DNA from: Congeria kusceri
Lineage: Eukaryota > Mollusca > Bivalvia > Myida > Dreissenidae
Direction of reading: 5' to 3'
Assembly: GCA_027627225.1 (NCBI GenBank)
Contig: JAPFQT010000371.1
Coordinates: 91,001-155,000 of the forward strand
Length of the DNA stretch: 64,000 bases
The notes below the pieces were generated by a model. That model searched no databases and was not told the origin of the DNA. It saw only the letters and a program-made list of their open reading frames with translations. The position numbers were made by a program, and so were the translations under genes. Shown piece by piece: positions 54,637 through 64,000 of the stretch (positions are counted from its first letter, which is position 1; the number at the start of each line of letters is the position of its first letter).

Positions 54637-55210
54637 TCGTTGCGGTAATGACAACTCGTTTCGGTAATAACATACCGTTGCGGAAATGACATCGGCTATG
54701 AAATACAGTCAAATATAATGGATATATGTACTTTTTATTAATGTTTAACTCATGATGTTGAAAGAAAACATCCATTTAATGAATTGAGCCTTAAATCAAT
54801 GATGTTTTATTTATCCACATTTTAACAGCGTTGCGAAGATGACCGTTTCGGTAATGACACTTTAGCAAAAAATTCACTTGAAAATGCAAGAAATATTGTT
54901 TTACAAGCATTAAAAACCTTTCATATTAGATAGGACCATGCATGAAGGTGAATGGCTTCAATGAGCAATAACTATGTAACAACAGTTTTATTTCTCAGCA
55001 CATACGGTAATGACAATTAGAAAGTATACGCAGTACACATGACAACTTTCCATCGATTTGAAATGATAACTAAAGTATCAGCTCTGCTATTATCCGGTTT
55101 AAAATATTTCAGCTTATATTCCTGATGATGACGCAGTATGTTTGTGTCTATATACGCCATCATTTCTAGAATGTTCAATGTTATTACGGGTTGTTGCGGT
55201 AATTACAAAA
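54637..55210 (+). repeat. Cluster of GTTKCGGTAATGACA motifs
   Basis: Variants occur at about 54,640 (GTTGCGGTAATGACAAC), 54,659 (GTTTCGGTAATAACA), 54,678 (GTTGCGGAAATGACATC), 54,832 (GTTGCGAAGATGACC), 54,846 (GTTTCGGTAATGACAC), 55,004 (ACGGTAATGACAATT) and 55,192 (GTTGCGGTAATTACAA). They are all on the plus strand with irregular spacing. The motif may be a decayed short tandem repeat or a cluster of protein-binding sites. Confidence 0.7.
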
Positions 55211-55327
55211 TAACTGGTGACAAACCAAAAAATGTCACCATACAACGATTAACTTGTCAAAAATATTATAAAAATGAAGCATCATATCATTTTCACTTGT
55301 ATACATAATATTGATTAGTCAACCTTC

Positions 55328-55916
55328 TAGGCCGAAAATAAAATATTGTTTGTTTCCCCTACCGCGACCCATGCTAATGAAGGGTGGGTCGGTAGGTCGG
55401 AAAAATATTGTATTTGTATGCACAATAAGTCATTTTCATTTATGTTTTCGTAATGTTCGAAATGTTACGTTAAAGTATTAATTCTTAATGTTTTCGTTGT
55501 AGCAGATTCATAACATTCTGCTTATTTACGTAGTACTATGTTCTAAATACCTAACAATAATTTATCAAAATTTAACAAACAATAACATACGTTAAAAACA
55601 AGCACGTTAGCAATAAAAACCTGTTAAAACTAAGGAGTAATAGCGTGACGTTGCAATTTGCCGGGCATCCAAAGCAGAGCGCTGTTAGTAACGTATTTAG
55701 AACATAGTATTACGTAAATATACAGAACGTTATGAATCTACTACAACGAAATTATTAAGAATTAATAATTTAACGTAACATTTCGAACATAAGGAAAACA
55801 TGAATGAAAATGACTTATTGTGTATACAAATAAAATATTTTTTCCGACCTACCAACCCACCCTTCATTAGCATGGGTCGCGGGAGGGGAATCAAACAATA
55901 TTTCATTTTCGGCCTA
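55328..55916. mobile_element. 589 bp foldback / MITE-like element
   Basis: The arms 55,330-55,550 and about 55,690-55,914 are inverted copies around a ~140 bp loop. The ends are GGCCGAAAATAAAATATTG on the left and CAATATTTCATTTTCGGCC on the right, each flanked by TA. Inside the arms CGCGACCCATGCTAATGAAG and its inverse are clear. A TA flank fits insertion by a Tc1/mariner-type transposase; the family is not settled. The minus-strand frame across the right arm is not a gene. Confidence 0.8.
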
Positions 55917-56814
55917 ATGTGTCCGAGCTGATACGAACTCCAAGTTGATACAAGCACACATGTTGCATGTGTATGTTATCATTTTGTTCTTATACCATAT
56001 TTCGGAGAGTTTTATTTTTTTGCGGTATTAACTAAATAAAATATAACGGTAACTGGTGGGCATAATCTAATATGAAAGGTTACCGTGCAATAAGTAACGT
56101 AAAAATAAATAGTAAATAAGTAAATATTGAATAAAAAGTATAATAAATAGTAAGTAGGTAAATATTGAAATTTAGTTTTAATTTATACACACGCTACTCA
56201 TTGCACATTAAGCTTGCAAATTTGGATCGCGCACAAGAAAAATATGAAAGCGCTAAAGTTGAAACGACATACACGCTAAACAAGTATCACGTGACGTCTA
56301 AGAAACTTCCATGGCATCAGCATTGCGGAAAGTTGCCACGTTATGGGTAAATATGGTACAAGAAAAACAATGATGCAAAGCACCGTAGGGCGCCATATAA
56401 TTGTGTAAAAGAAGGAAAGAGACCCTACATTAAATAAAAGTAAGTATGTATGATACAATTAATAAAATCGTAAACTCCTATTATACTGCGGTTCTAATTA
56501 TAAAATTAAGATCATTAAAAAAACACGAAACGATGGAAATCCATTTTTAGTTCCATCATTCTGTAATGTCCGTACAATAAACACGATCTGACCGCCTCAT
56601 GCTTGTTATGAATGATATTGAGTAATCTAAATAATTCACATGAACATATATATTTTACGAGTTGTGGACAAAGCACAATTTAAAGAGTTGCAATGCAAGA
56701 AAATAAAAGTGTAAATGCAAATCAGCCTCATACCAATGGTCGGTCACATTGCGGGCTCGGTAAATAACTAACATGTTTCGGTAAAAGTATGCTACAACCG
56801 TTACATTTTCTATG
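55917..56814. other. Gene-free stretch
   Basis: This is low-copy AT-rich sequence. A GTAAATA / AGTAAGTAGGTAAATATTG patch lies at about 56,100-56,170. TTGCGGTATTAACT (56,022) and GTTTCGGTAAAAGTATG (56,774) are distant echoes of the CGGTAATGACA motif. No recognisable gene. Confidence 0.5.
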
Positions 56815-57135
56815 AAGAAACTTAAATCGCCTTAATTCCGTCCAAAACCTAGTTTTTACTTCGCATCAATACTGCATAAAAGCAAAACAAGCATGAATAT
56901 ACAAATGCAGTTCTAATGAACAACTTGACATTGTTGAATATAAAAAACAGTACAAAATGTAGTATAACAGCCATTTTAGAAAAACAATGCTAAAAGACCA
57001 GATAAAGGGGATTTTGAAGAAGTTTCAAAATTTTTGTTGATATTGGAAAAAAAAACTTGTTTCGCCTTATGTCCGCAAACAACGTTTTTTCGGCTGTTAA
57101 TCACCAAAAGAATCAAACTAAAGAGTCAACTCAAA
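56815..57135 (+). repeat. Dispersed family B, copy 3
   Basis: ACTTCGCATCAATACTGC at 56,865 followed by ATAAAAGCAAAACAAGCATG aligns with 52,454-52,500. TTTCGCCTTATGTCCGC at about 57,061 is a further diverged core. Non-coding. Confidence 0.65.
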
Positions 57136-57560
57136 GGGACCTTTTCACAGCTTGACGAACTGACAATTTTCAAACATTCTGTCACAGATGACAAAACTAA
57201 TGCGTAGGTCACGAACGATAAAGCATCGGCAATTTATGAATCTGAAAGGCGCCTCGCGATTTATATATTTTTTGCCTCGCGTGGCCTCAAACTCAAACAT
57301 TTTTCGTTGGCTGACATCATGGACATGGGGAACAAGCTGTTTGAGCAACGGGCAGCGCCCGTGCGGTGAATATGTGAATTGGACGGTAGCCGCGTAGGAT
57401 TGTAGATGACTGCAACTAAAAATGTATTGACAAAAGGTAAACAGTCAAAGTAAGTCAATGTCAATCGGCCGGCCGCAGCCCGACAAAACGGGAGCCGGTC
57501 GGTATATATACAGGCACCGCCCGATTCCCTGACGATAACTGTACATCAAAATATTTTATG
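57136..57560. other. CpG-richer patch with a TATA-like box, possible promoter
   Basis: GC and CpG rise clearly here against the surroundings (GGCGCCTCGCG near 57,248, CAATCGGCCGGCCGCAGCCC near 57,463). TATATATA lies at about 57,502, about 30 bp upstream of a possible start region near 57,533. Overlapping frames in both strands (57,145-57,464) are of similar length and none has a recognisable domain. AGGGACCTTTTCACAG at 57,136 resembles the start of a common bivalve repeat, so the patch may belong to that instead. Promoter function is an inference. Confidence 0.2.
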
Positions 57561-59089
57561 ATTAAACTGAAAGAAACTCCAAACTCAAAATAAAATGATT
57601 AAAAAAAGCAATCATTTCAGCAAAATTCAATGAGAAATGTAGACATGCCTATTTGTTATTTACATGTTTTTCATTTGAAGAGGTAATGTTATGTTATACA
57701 ACATTCATGCTTTTCAGAATTTATAAAAGCAAAACGCTGACAGCGCAGAAAGGTTGTTGGCGAAAAAAGAAAGTAAAACATGTACTTCATGAGTGCATTT
57801 TTTTAAACGGAATCATTTGTTTGAATGTAACTTCAATTTCCCTCCTTTAAACTTAATAATGTTGATTTTTATTCAATAGTATACGACATCATAATAAAAA
57901 TTATTTTTTAAGAAACAAACAAATGTTTTCAAGCTGTTTATATAACGGAATTATATACATGCCAGTTAACAAGTCAATCTGCAGAATAACTGACGAAGCG
58001 TAATAGTTAGAATTAATTGATTGTTAGTGCTTCGTGGCCCACTGAGTCAAAAGAAGGTGATACGATGCGTGCTCTCGATTTTCTAAACTACTGTTTTAAA
58101 TTAATACATTGCAGCAGTTTGTCAAAATATTCAGAATTCTGTAAGGCCATAGCTTAAAAAGAGTCAAACTTGCAGCAGATGATGTTTCTTCAAAATGGCT
58201 TCAGAGCACTTACAGCTAACAGGCACACACGAACAATTAGTGCATGTCATAAGATAATTAATCTTGAAAATGGTCATTATAAAAACTTCGAAAATCAAAC
58301 AAAAACAATCCGTATAGCAAAATAGTAAAATCTGAAGAAAATTTAAAGAAACAAAAATAAATACAGAGAAACATTATAATGGAAAATATATAATAAACAG
58401 TGTGCATTTCACATTTCAATGGAGTTCAACGTTCAAAATAAATATGTTCATAAATATATTTTTAATATTACAATTTTATCAAACATATTTAGGCATATAC
58501 GCCAATCCAACTTATTTACCTATTTGTTGTGATGATAGTTTAAGACATGTGACAAAAATCCTCGTATAAAGACTAGATTTTATTCTTTAATTGGATTTAA
58601 CAGACAAAGTGGATATTTTTAACAACATGAACCCTAGTTGTATTTGAAAGTACACCAAATAATTATTTAAACATGTTAAGAAGTTTAATTAAATGTTTGT
58701 GTGATCTTCTATTTATGAAATTGGTAAGAAACTACATTGCGAATACTCTGATGTGGAATCGGGCTTAATTAACCCTCAGTTTCTACTTGTATGGCCCTTG
58801 TTTTATTACCCCTAAAAATCAATATCCCTGAGATGGACACAGATCTTATTCATCTGTTCATCCTAATAATTCTTTTAAACGATAATAAAGTTATGCTTAG
58901 TTAAAGATCTGTACCTATACATTTCTATGTACCGCTGAACTATTGATAATCTTGTGACGCTTATGAAGCGTTTGCAACGCGAAACGATGGAATAAGCGCT
59001 TCAGTTCATATGCTTTAATATCTCAAGTTGAGACAATTATAAAAATGTTATAAATTTCAAGGCAAAATTATTTGTCGAAAACTAATTTG
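57561..59089. other. Gene-free stretch
   Basis: This is AT-rich and low copy. The 65-codon plus-strand frame at 57,653-57,850 has no recognisable domain. ACGCTTATGAAGCGT near 58,959 is a perfect 6-bp stem. No repeat partner was noticed. Confidence 0.5.
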
Positions 59090-59420
59090 TATATGACATT
59101 ATTTAACATGTACGTTAAAAGAAAGTTGCTTTGCCTAAGTACGCAAATATAGCGAATCGTGTGCTTCGCCTTAATACTGCAAAAGTAGCATTCATAATAC
59201 GCCGTAACTCAGCAAAAATGAACTTTCGGTTTCGAGTTTTTAACTGTATAATGAAACAAATAATTCTCAAACCTCGTACTGTACACCAAATAGTTATTTT
59301 ATGACAGCAAAACATGTCGTATATGTCGTTGATAAATATTAGGGACCGTTATGATTTATCATTTTATCCGCGTGATAGTTAAGAAACGCCATTCGCTTTT
59401 TTGACAAAAAGTGTCGGTTT
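59090..59420 (+). repeat. Dispersed family B, copy 4
   Basis: It aligns with 53,825-54,120 through TGTATATGACAT, GTGCTTCGCCTTAATACTGC (59,160), ATGACAGCAAAACATGTC and TTATCCGCGTGATAGTTAAG. The 66-codon minus frame across it is broken in copy 2. Confidence 0.8.
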
Positions 59421-59574
59421 TTACTTAAACGTAACAAATGATAATTTTAACACTACGCAGTTATTTTTGCACAACCTGTATCGATTGTTTAACGTCAGGA
59501 AGGTTTTTTTGTCAAAGTGAATAAAAGTCGCTCGTGTTTTTATATAATTTCCAGTACACTACATGACAAATTTA

Positions 59575-59885
59575 ATTCGCCTTGAGGTTCCCTCTTTCCG
59601 CCTAATTTGCTCATAGAAGTGAATCTTTCTAAACATAAACATACACAATTTAACTAATTATAAACAAACTACATTTTTTGTGACATAATTTTAAAGTTTT
59701 AAATGTTTCCTAGTTTATACAAGCTCAGAGGTTGAATGGTGTGTTTTCTTGCATTTACTTCGTCTTAATTCCGAAAAAAAAACCATATCTTCGACTTCCC
59801 CTTAATATTGCATGCAACAAAAATAACCATTAACATAAATATGTAATTCACATAACAACTTATTTTCGTTATAGAAAACTACGAA
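59575..59885 (+). repeat. Dispersed family B, copy 5
   Basis: It aligns with 52,245-52,530: CATAGAAGTGAATCTTTCT, AACTAATTATAAACAAAC, and the core CTTCCCCTTAATATTGCATG at about 59,798. Copies 4 and 5 lie about 160 bp apart and may be two parts of one element. Confidence 0.75.
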
Positions 59886-60714
59886 AGACAAGCAATCAAA
59901 CAATTCTAGTCAAATATATATGATTGATAAATACCTCGTCGTGGGTATATTGTCATGAATTGCATTTTGCCTGTTATTATTAAATGTACATACATGCAAT
60001 TCAAACTGATTAATAGTTTGTTTTAGTTTTGTCATGACGGTATTGACATCTTACTGAGCATATCTACAATAAGTCTAATTAGTAAGTTAATTGTTAAATT
60101 GAGACTGCACGATTTTGTACGAAAATTATAATGTAAAACCATCCATTGATTCTCAGGATGGCAGTATATTTAAAAAAACAATATTATAAATAATGTTGAT
60201 AATAATAGATGTTCAGAAATGTGTATAAAGAGAGAAATTTTAAACTAATATAATTCTTCGCTGCGCAGCGAGCTATTATATACATCCTTACACAGCGTTT
60301 ATACAGATCTTCTGATGACTCATTCAAAACCAAATGTAGCCGTTGCTGTAGGATAAACGGATCTTGTATTGGCAGAACATATATATTTGTATTATTCGAT
60401 AAGAGAAATTGTGTTTGTCGATGTCGACGTTTAGTTATGTTATATAAAACGGGTTTTTATTAGTGGGTAACTATAGGGACATCAAATAACTATGCCCCTC
60501 TTTAATTTGCAGTTCAAAATTTAAACACTAAAAGAGGAAATAGTATCACGATCGGATTCATTAAAACGATCGTACTAATATGAGTTAGATAGAATCAGTG
60601 ACCGAAACACCAATATAAGGTTGAAGCCGGCCAATATTTCTTATTATTAAAGAATAAATACCCTTCGTATTTTCAGCTTCTCGATTTTTTTTTCAGAAAC
60701 TAATACGTATGCAC
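59886..60714. other. Gene-free stretch with a GC palindrome and a shared motif
   Basis: TCGCTGCGCAGCGA at 60,258-60,271 is a perfect 14-bp palindrome in an AT-rich setting. AATGTAGCCGTTGCTGTAGG at about 60,337 matches 49,355. No recognisable gene. Confidence 0.55.
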
Positions 60715-60925
60715 TGTGTATATAACATTATTTAACCCACACGTTAACAGACAGGCATTTCGCCTTAATACTAAAAAATAACGAATCTTGCCATGAACGT
60801 CGCCTTAATACTGCAATAGAAGCACGTTAATAGACAGGCATTTCTCCTTAATACTGAAAAATAACAAATCGTGTACGTCGACTTAATACTGCAAAAGAAG
60901 CAAACTTAAACATACAAGCTGGAAT
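60715..60925 (+). repeat. Dispersed family B, copy 6, internally duplicated
   Basis: GTATATAACATTATTTAACC is followed by ACGTTAACAGACAGGCATTT twice (second as ACGTTAATAGACAGGCATTT, about 80 bp later). Each is followed by CGCCTTAATACT / TCCTTAATACTG and then GTCGCCTTAATACTGC / GTCGACTTAATACTGC. Four cores fall within about 130 bp, a local tandem duplication. Confidence 0.8.
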
Positions 60926-61091
60926 ACCGTATAAAAAGTATATCGATTGGAAGGATAGTGAGAAAGTGAAAAAAATGTACATGTTTACGAATGAATAAAA
61001 ACACTAAAAATGTCACAGTCATCATTTCACCAATTTAGTATAAATTAATATAGGTATTCCATGATCAGTTCAGCAGAACAATATACAATTA

Positions 61092-61218
61092 TTGACTAGA
61101 GGGCCATTGAATATATATGTTATTCACTTGTAGAAAGTCATATTGACCGAGGCGCAGCAGATGTCAATATGTGTTTATGCCAGTGAATATCAGTCATATT
61201 CTATGGCCCTCTAGTCAA
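61092..61218. mobile_element. 127 bp palindromic MITE-like element
   Basis: TTGACTAGAGGGCCATTGAA at the left and TTCTATGGCCCTCTAGTCAA at the right are inverted ends. A second inverted pair lies inside: CATATTGAC at about 61,139 and GTCAATATG at about 61,164, around GAGGCGCAGCAGAT. The whole can fold into one hairpin. Similar inner hairpins are frequent in bivalve genomes as I recall them. No coding. Confidence 0.8.
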
Positions 61219-61614
61219 CAACTTTTTTATTATTACATTATAAATTATCAGTTGTTTTTTTACTGACGTTACACGCACTTTTCGTTAAAAACGGTGAAAT
61301 GTGCGCCAAAAGCACTTATACTGAAATGACGTGAATTCCGAAATAGAGTCGTTGTTATTGTTAAACCGAAATGTTTGTTGTAAGTGACGTCACTTAATGT
61401 ATCAAGGCTGCGTTTTTGCAAACATTATCGTAACGTCTGGAAACGGGTACCGACGCTAGCTAATTTTAGCCCATTGAATATGACTGGGAAAAACCGAAAA
61501 GTCCATTGAATATGAGATATATTTAATGTTGCCAGTCATGCTGTGGACCAATGGGAAGCCGTTCCTTTATAGGTCATATAATAATACGTGTTAATGTCGT
61601 CGAGTTAAATACTA
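61219..61614. other. Gene-free stretch with CCATTGAATATGA repeats
   Basis: CCCATTGAATATGACTGGG (61,471) and GTCCATTGAATATGAGATAT (61,501) are a 30-bp spaced pair. They share GGCCATTGAATATATA with the 127 bp element and may be debris of the same family. Confidence 0.55.
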
Positions 61615-61789
61615 CATTATGATACATTTAAATCCATTAACGTACACATGTAATTTACAACAAAACGTTATTAGTCATTAATAAATGTTAGGAACACATA
61701 CTTTTTTATCTTCATTTCATCCGTGTAATAGTTAAGAAACGGATTTCGTCTTAATGCCGAAAAACAAAGTACGTGTGTTTGACTTCGCC
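61615..61789 (+). repeat. Dispersed family B, copy 7 (interrupted)
   Basis: ATTAATAAATGTTAGGAACA, TTTCATCCGTGTAATAGTTAAGAA and GACTTCGCCTTAA align with 59,320-59,420 and 54,070-54,170. The core is cut at CGCCTTAA by the next element, so that element inserted into family B. Confidence 0.75.
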
Positions 61790-62156
61790 TTAAAGGGACC
61801 TATTAACAGATCGACAATTTTCAAAAATTTTGTTTTAGATCCTAAAAAGAAATTCTTCATTTTTTACAAACAAGAGAAATAACACTCATGAATAAGATAT
61901 TTTTTTAATGCTAAGTAGTGAAATATAGAAAAATATCAGTGATGCATATACCTATATCACTCAGAGTGAGAGACTACTTTTTGGGGTCCCGATTTTATAC
62001 AGTAAATGAAACGTTCCGCCATCGATGCCGGGCTCAAAACTGTGAAATTACGTCATTTTTATAAATAATATTTGTTTTAGATTATTCCAGACGCTTTGGT
62101 TTTTGAAGTAAAGATATTTTTCAAAAATACGAAAATGTGTGAATACGTCCCTTTAA
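61790..62156. mobile_element. 367 bp MITE-like element flanked by TTAA
   Basis: The ends are TTAAAGGGACC (61,790-61,800) and GTCCCTTTAA (62,147-62,156). TTAA at both sides would fit a piggyBac-type target duplication with AGGGAC inverted ends; alternatively TTAAAGGGAC is simply a 10-bp inverted repeat. The interior is non-coding, and the element interrupts family B copy 7 within its core motif. Confidence 0.65.
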
Positions 62157-62570
62157 AACTGCACATAGAAAATGTATCTTGCATTTGAAAGGTTTATTCC
62201 ATTATATAACAAGATCTCACCGCATATCACAAGTAGAAGGCCCTGTTTTTACTAAGCAGTTGAACTAAAATAGATGATTTCATATGTGTCTAAATTGACG
62301 AAACTTACAGTTAATGCTTAGAAGATGTCCCGAGAGGACATTAGCAGCGAAGGGTCTTGTATAAGTTAGTGCATCTGACAGTCTTGAAAAGATCTGGTAG
62401 TTACTGCAGAATCTTGCGGACAGACCAAGCAGGACCAGTGTTGTTGCAGCTCGACCCTCTCTCTGTCTCTCTCTAAGTACTACACAAGGAAGTCGTGCGA
62501 CGTCCGCAAGTGCACCTTGCATGCTTGCTACAGGAAATTTCGAAGCAAAATACGTAGAGTGCCTGTATGT
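62157..62570. other. Low-copy stretch, no recognisable gene
   Basis: GC is higher than average. The minus-strand frame 62,280-62,522 (80 codons) has no domain I recognise. A GTAAGT donor-like site lies near 62,306-62,311 on the minus strand, inside that frame. CTCTCTCTGTCTCTCTCT lies near 62,457. Confidence 0.35.
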
Positions 62571-62790
62571 TCATCACACGATGTTCGCAGGGTGCCCGCA
62601 GAATGTGTGATCGACGCAAGGCCGACGCATCAACTTAAGGGCTTTCGCTAATGTCTGTTGCGGTTGTTGCGGCCACCTTTGCGATCGAGGAAAACACGCA
62701 CGGGCGCCGTAGGTCCGACGCACGTTTTTGACAAAAACCTCGACGAAAGCCCGACGATAGGTCGACGCAACATGGTTGTGACCGAGGCTT
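62571..62790 (-). repeat. CpG-rich patch with 11-bp periodic CGACG
   Basis: CGACG occurs at 62,612 and 62,623, at 62,716, and at 62,741, 62,752 and 62,763, so neighbours within each group are 11 bp apart. The patch looks like a decayed short tandem repeat. Overlapping minus-strand frames (62,574-62,816 and 62,648-62,872) follow from its low stop-codon content and have no recognisable domain. Confidence 0.55.
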
Positions 62791-63749
62791 TTTTTAGCTT
62801 TATAATTAACATCCATTGATAATACAGTAATAATTCAGTGTCAGGACAGGACAGGCCCAGTTGCCCAAGCAAATACTCATTCTCAAGATCAACATTTAAT
62901 AAGAGATTAATTTACATTATATAATTTGAGGTCAATTCTACAGGCAGCAAACTTCTGCGTTAGACAACCAGATAAGTTTCGTGTAATTTGCAAGACAATT
63001 CAAAAATAGTTGTCAACATTTCAGGAAAATAAGCAGATTTGTTTTCTCCACTTTATTTACGGTCGCAATTGGAAATGGAACATTCATCGTTAGTGCCCTC
63101 AAATGCACACGACAGCAACTTGATATCAAGCTGTTTCGCAAATTTTTCTTATTTTCGTAAAAGTGTTTAAATGTTCTTTAAAAAAATAGTTTGACTTTTC
63201 GTGAAAACCTTGGTTTCGCGAAAAGTTAAAGACTTAGCATAACAGCCCCGACAGAGGGCCATGATTTGACTTTCTTGATAACCTGACAATACTTTAACGA
63301 AAGCTGCCAGAATATATCGCGAATTGTTTCCCAGTTTGTTTGTTTTATGAAAATGTGTTTAAATTTCATGAAAATTTACTGTTTATCATAAACATAAGTG
63401 TGTTACTATATAATAAAATTATATGTTGACAAATTTCTAAATGTAGGTAATTAAACGTTAAGATCAAAAGTCATACAACTTTATATATAAACCTCGGTTT
63501 ATTGCGAATTCTTTTTCGTGCACAATACAAATTCTAACATTTTGTATGCGAGCAATTAGAACTGATGTTATTCTCGTTTTGATTAATACTGTCGTCAATA
63601 TATTTGTATAGGTTCTAGTGCAGACTGATTATTTCCTTGATTTTTGGAAACGTTAATTTTACAATAGTCACCACGGCGTAAAACCTCGTGATAGTAAGAC
63701 CTGTAAAAACTATGCTTTCATTAGTAATTTATTAAGTATTCTACATAGT
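62791..63749. other. Gene-free stretch with a hairpin
   Basis: ACTTTTCGTG (63,194-63,203) and CGCGAAAAGT (63,217-63,226) form a stem with one mismatch. GTGTTTAAATGTTC (63,163) and GTGTTTAAATTTCATG (63,356) belong to a diverged pair about 190 bp apart. No gene or RNA is recognised. Confidence 0.5.
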
Positions 63750-63935
63750 ATGAATTGGATTTTTCCTGGAAAAGAAGTTTTTTCTGAAAGCTATTTGCTG
63801 AGATTTCTTTTTTTGTCTTGTTTGTGTTTGAATGTTAGTTGTAACCAGACGAAACTTGTCAATAACAACGAACTCAACTGTTATTACATTTATTACTCGT
63901 CTGGCTATTCTTGCGTATTCCGGAAATATGTGTAA
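63750..63935 (+). CDS. Doubtful 61-codon frame, possible secreted peptide
   Basis: I do not recognise it. The predicted protein has a hydrophobic stretch at about residues 16-29 (LLRFLFLSCLCLNV). The first fifteen residues before it are longer than usual for a signal peptide. A tail with an NQT glycosylation-type site and two further cysteines follows. GTAAAT overlaps the stop, so the frame might continue through a splice donor. A chance frame in AT-rich DNA is at least as likely. Confidence 0.12.
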   Translation: MNWIFPGKEVFSESYLLRFLFLSCLCLNVSCNQTKLVNNNELNCYYIYYSSGYSCVFRKYV

Positions 63936-64000
63936 ATCAATCTAAAAATAGCATAGATGCAGACGCTAATAAGATGCGTAGCCTCTAACATGCGTAGAGG
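63936..64000. other. Window edge, nothing recognised
   Basis: ATGCGTAGCCTCTAACATGCGTAGAGG contains a 7-base word repeated (ATGCGTAG). No other feature is seen. Confidence 0.4.

Noticed and set aside
55730..55957. 75-codon minus-strand frame
   Set aside because: It runs through the right arm of the foldback element and out of it, and has no domain.

Overview
The window is AT-rich, has no convincing protein-coding gene, and is almost entirely repetitive. It looks like nuclear DNA of a bivalve mollusc, probably a heterodont clam or mussel. That call rests on several repeat types I recognise as typical of bivalve genomes: arrays built on GGGCCATAATTCTGCC, TGACCTTGACC arrays, the GAGCTGTCACAGGACAGCGC repeat, a repeat containing GGAACATTTCTGTGAAGTG, and short elements ending in TTAAAGGGAC. 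No rRNA, tRNA, CRISPR or bacterial operon structure was seen. The longest open frame is 208 codons, and it is broken in sister copies of the same repeat.

Layout. 1-204 is flank. 205-9,955 is a large imperfect palindrome (left arm 205-5,009, spacer 5,010-5,227, right arm 5,228-9,955). Each arm is itself folded: an inverted pair of the same non-coding host repeat surrounds a 250-270 bp piece that looks like an LTR end plus primer-binding site. 9,956-12,678 holds two rearranged partial copies of the host repeat. 12,679-40,651 is a tandem array of nine 3.1 kb units in direct orientation. Every internal unit junction is the same breakpoint. 40,652-44,340 is a degenerate tail of the same family, ending in a long (TA)n hairpin. 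A shorter copy of this tail lies at 50,070-51,640.

Each 3.1 kb unit, and each palindrome arm, carries a ~1.0 kb insertion. It has five ~155 bp monomers, an ATGCCCCCAC end inverted at the other side, and a hairpin followed by CTAG at a T|T target. Related copies without the insertion show what the empty site looks like. This matches the architecture of non-autonomous Helentron (Helitron-like) elements, here amplified as passengers of a satellite.

44,341-50,069 mixes low-copy sequence with common bivalve repeats. 51,641-62,160 holds a second, dispersed non-coding family (recurring core CGCCTTAATACTGC), a cluster of CGGTAATGACA motifs, a 589 bp foldback element and two short inverted-repeat elements. 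62,161-64,000 is low-copy sequence with a CpG-rich 11-bp periodic patch and one small open frame that could encode a secreted peptide. The elements do not form a gene pathway; what connects them is a history of insertion, inversion, unequal exchange and tandem amplification.
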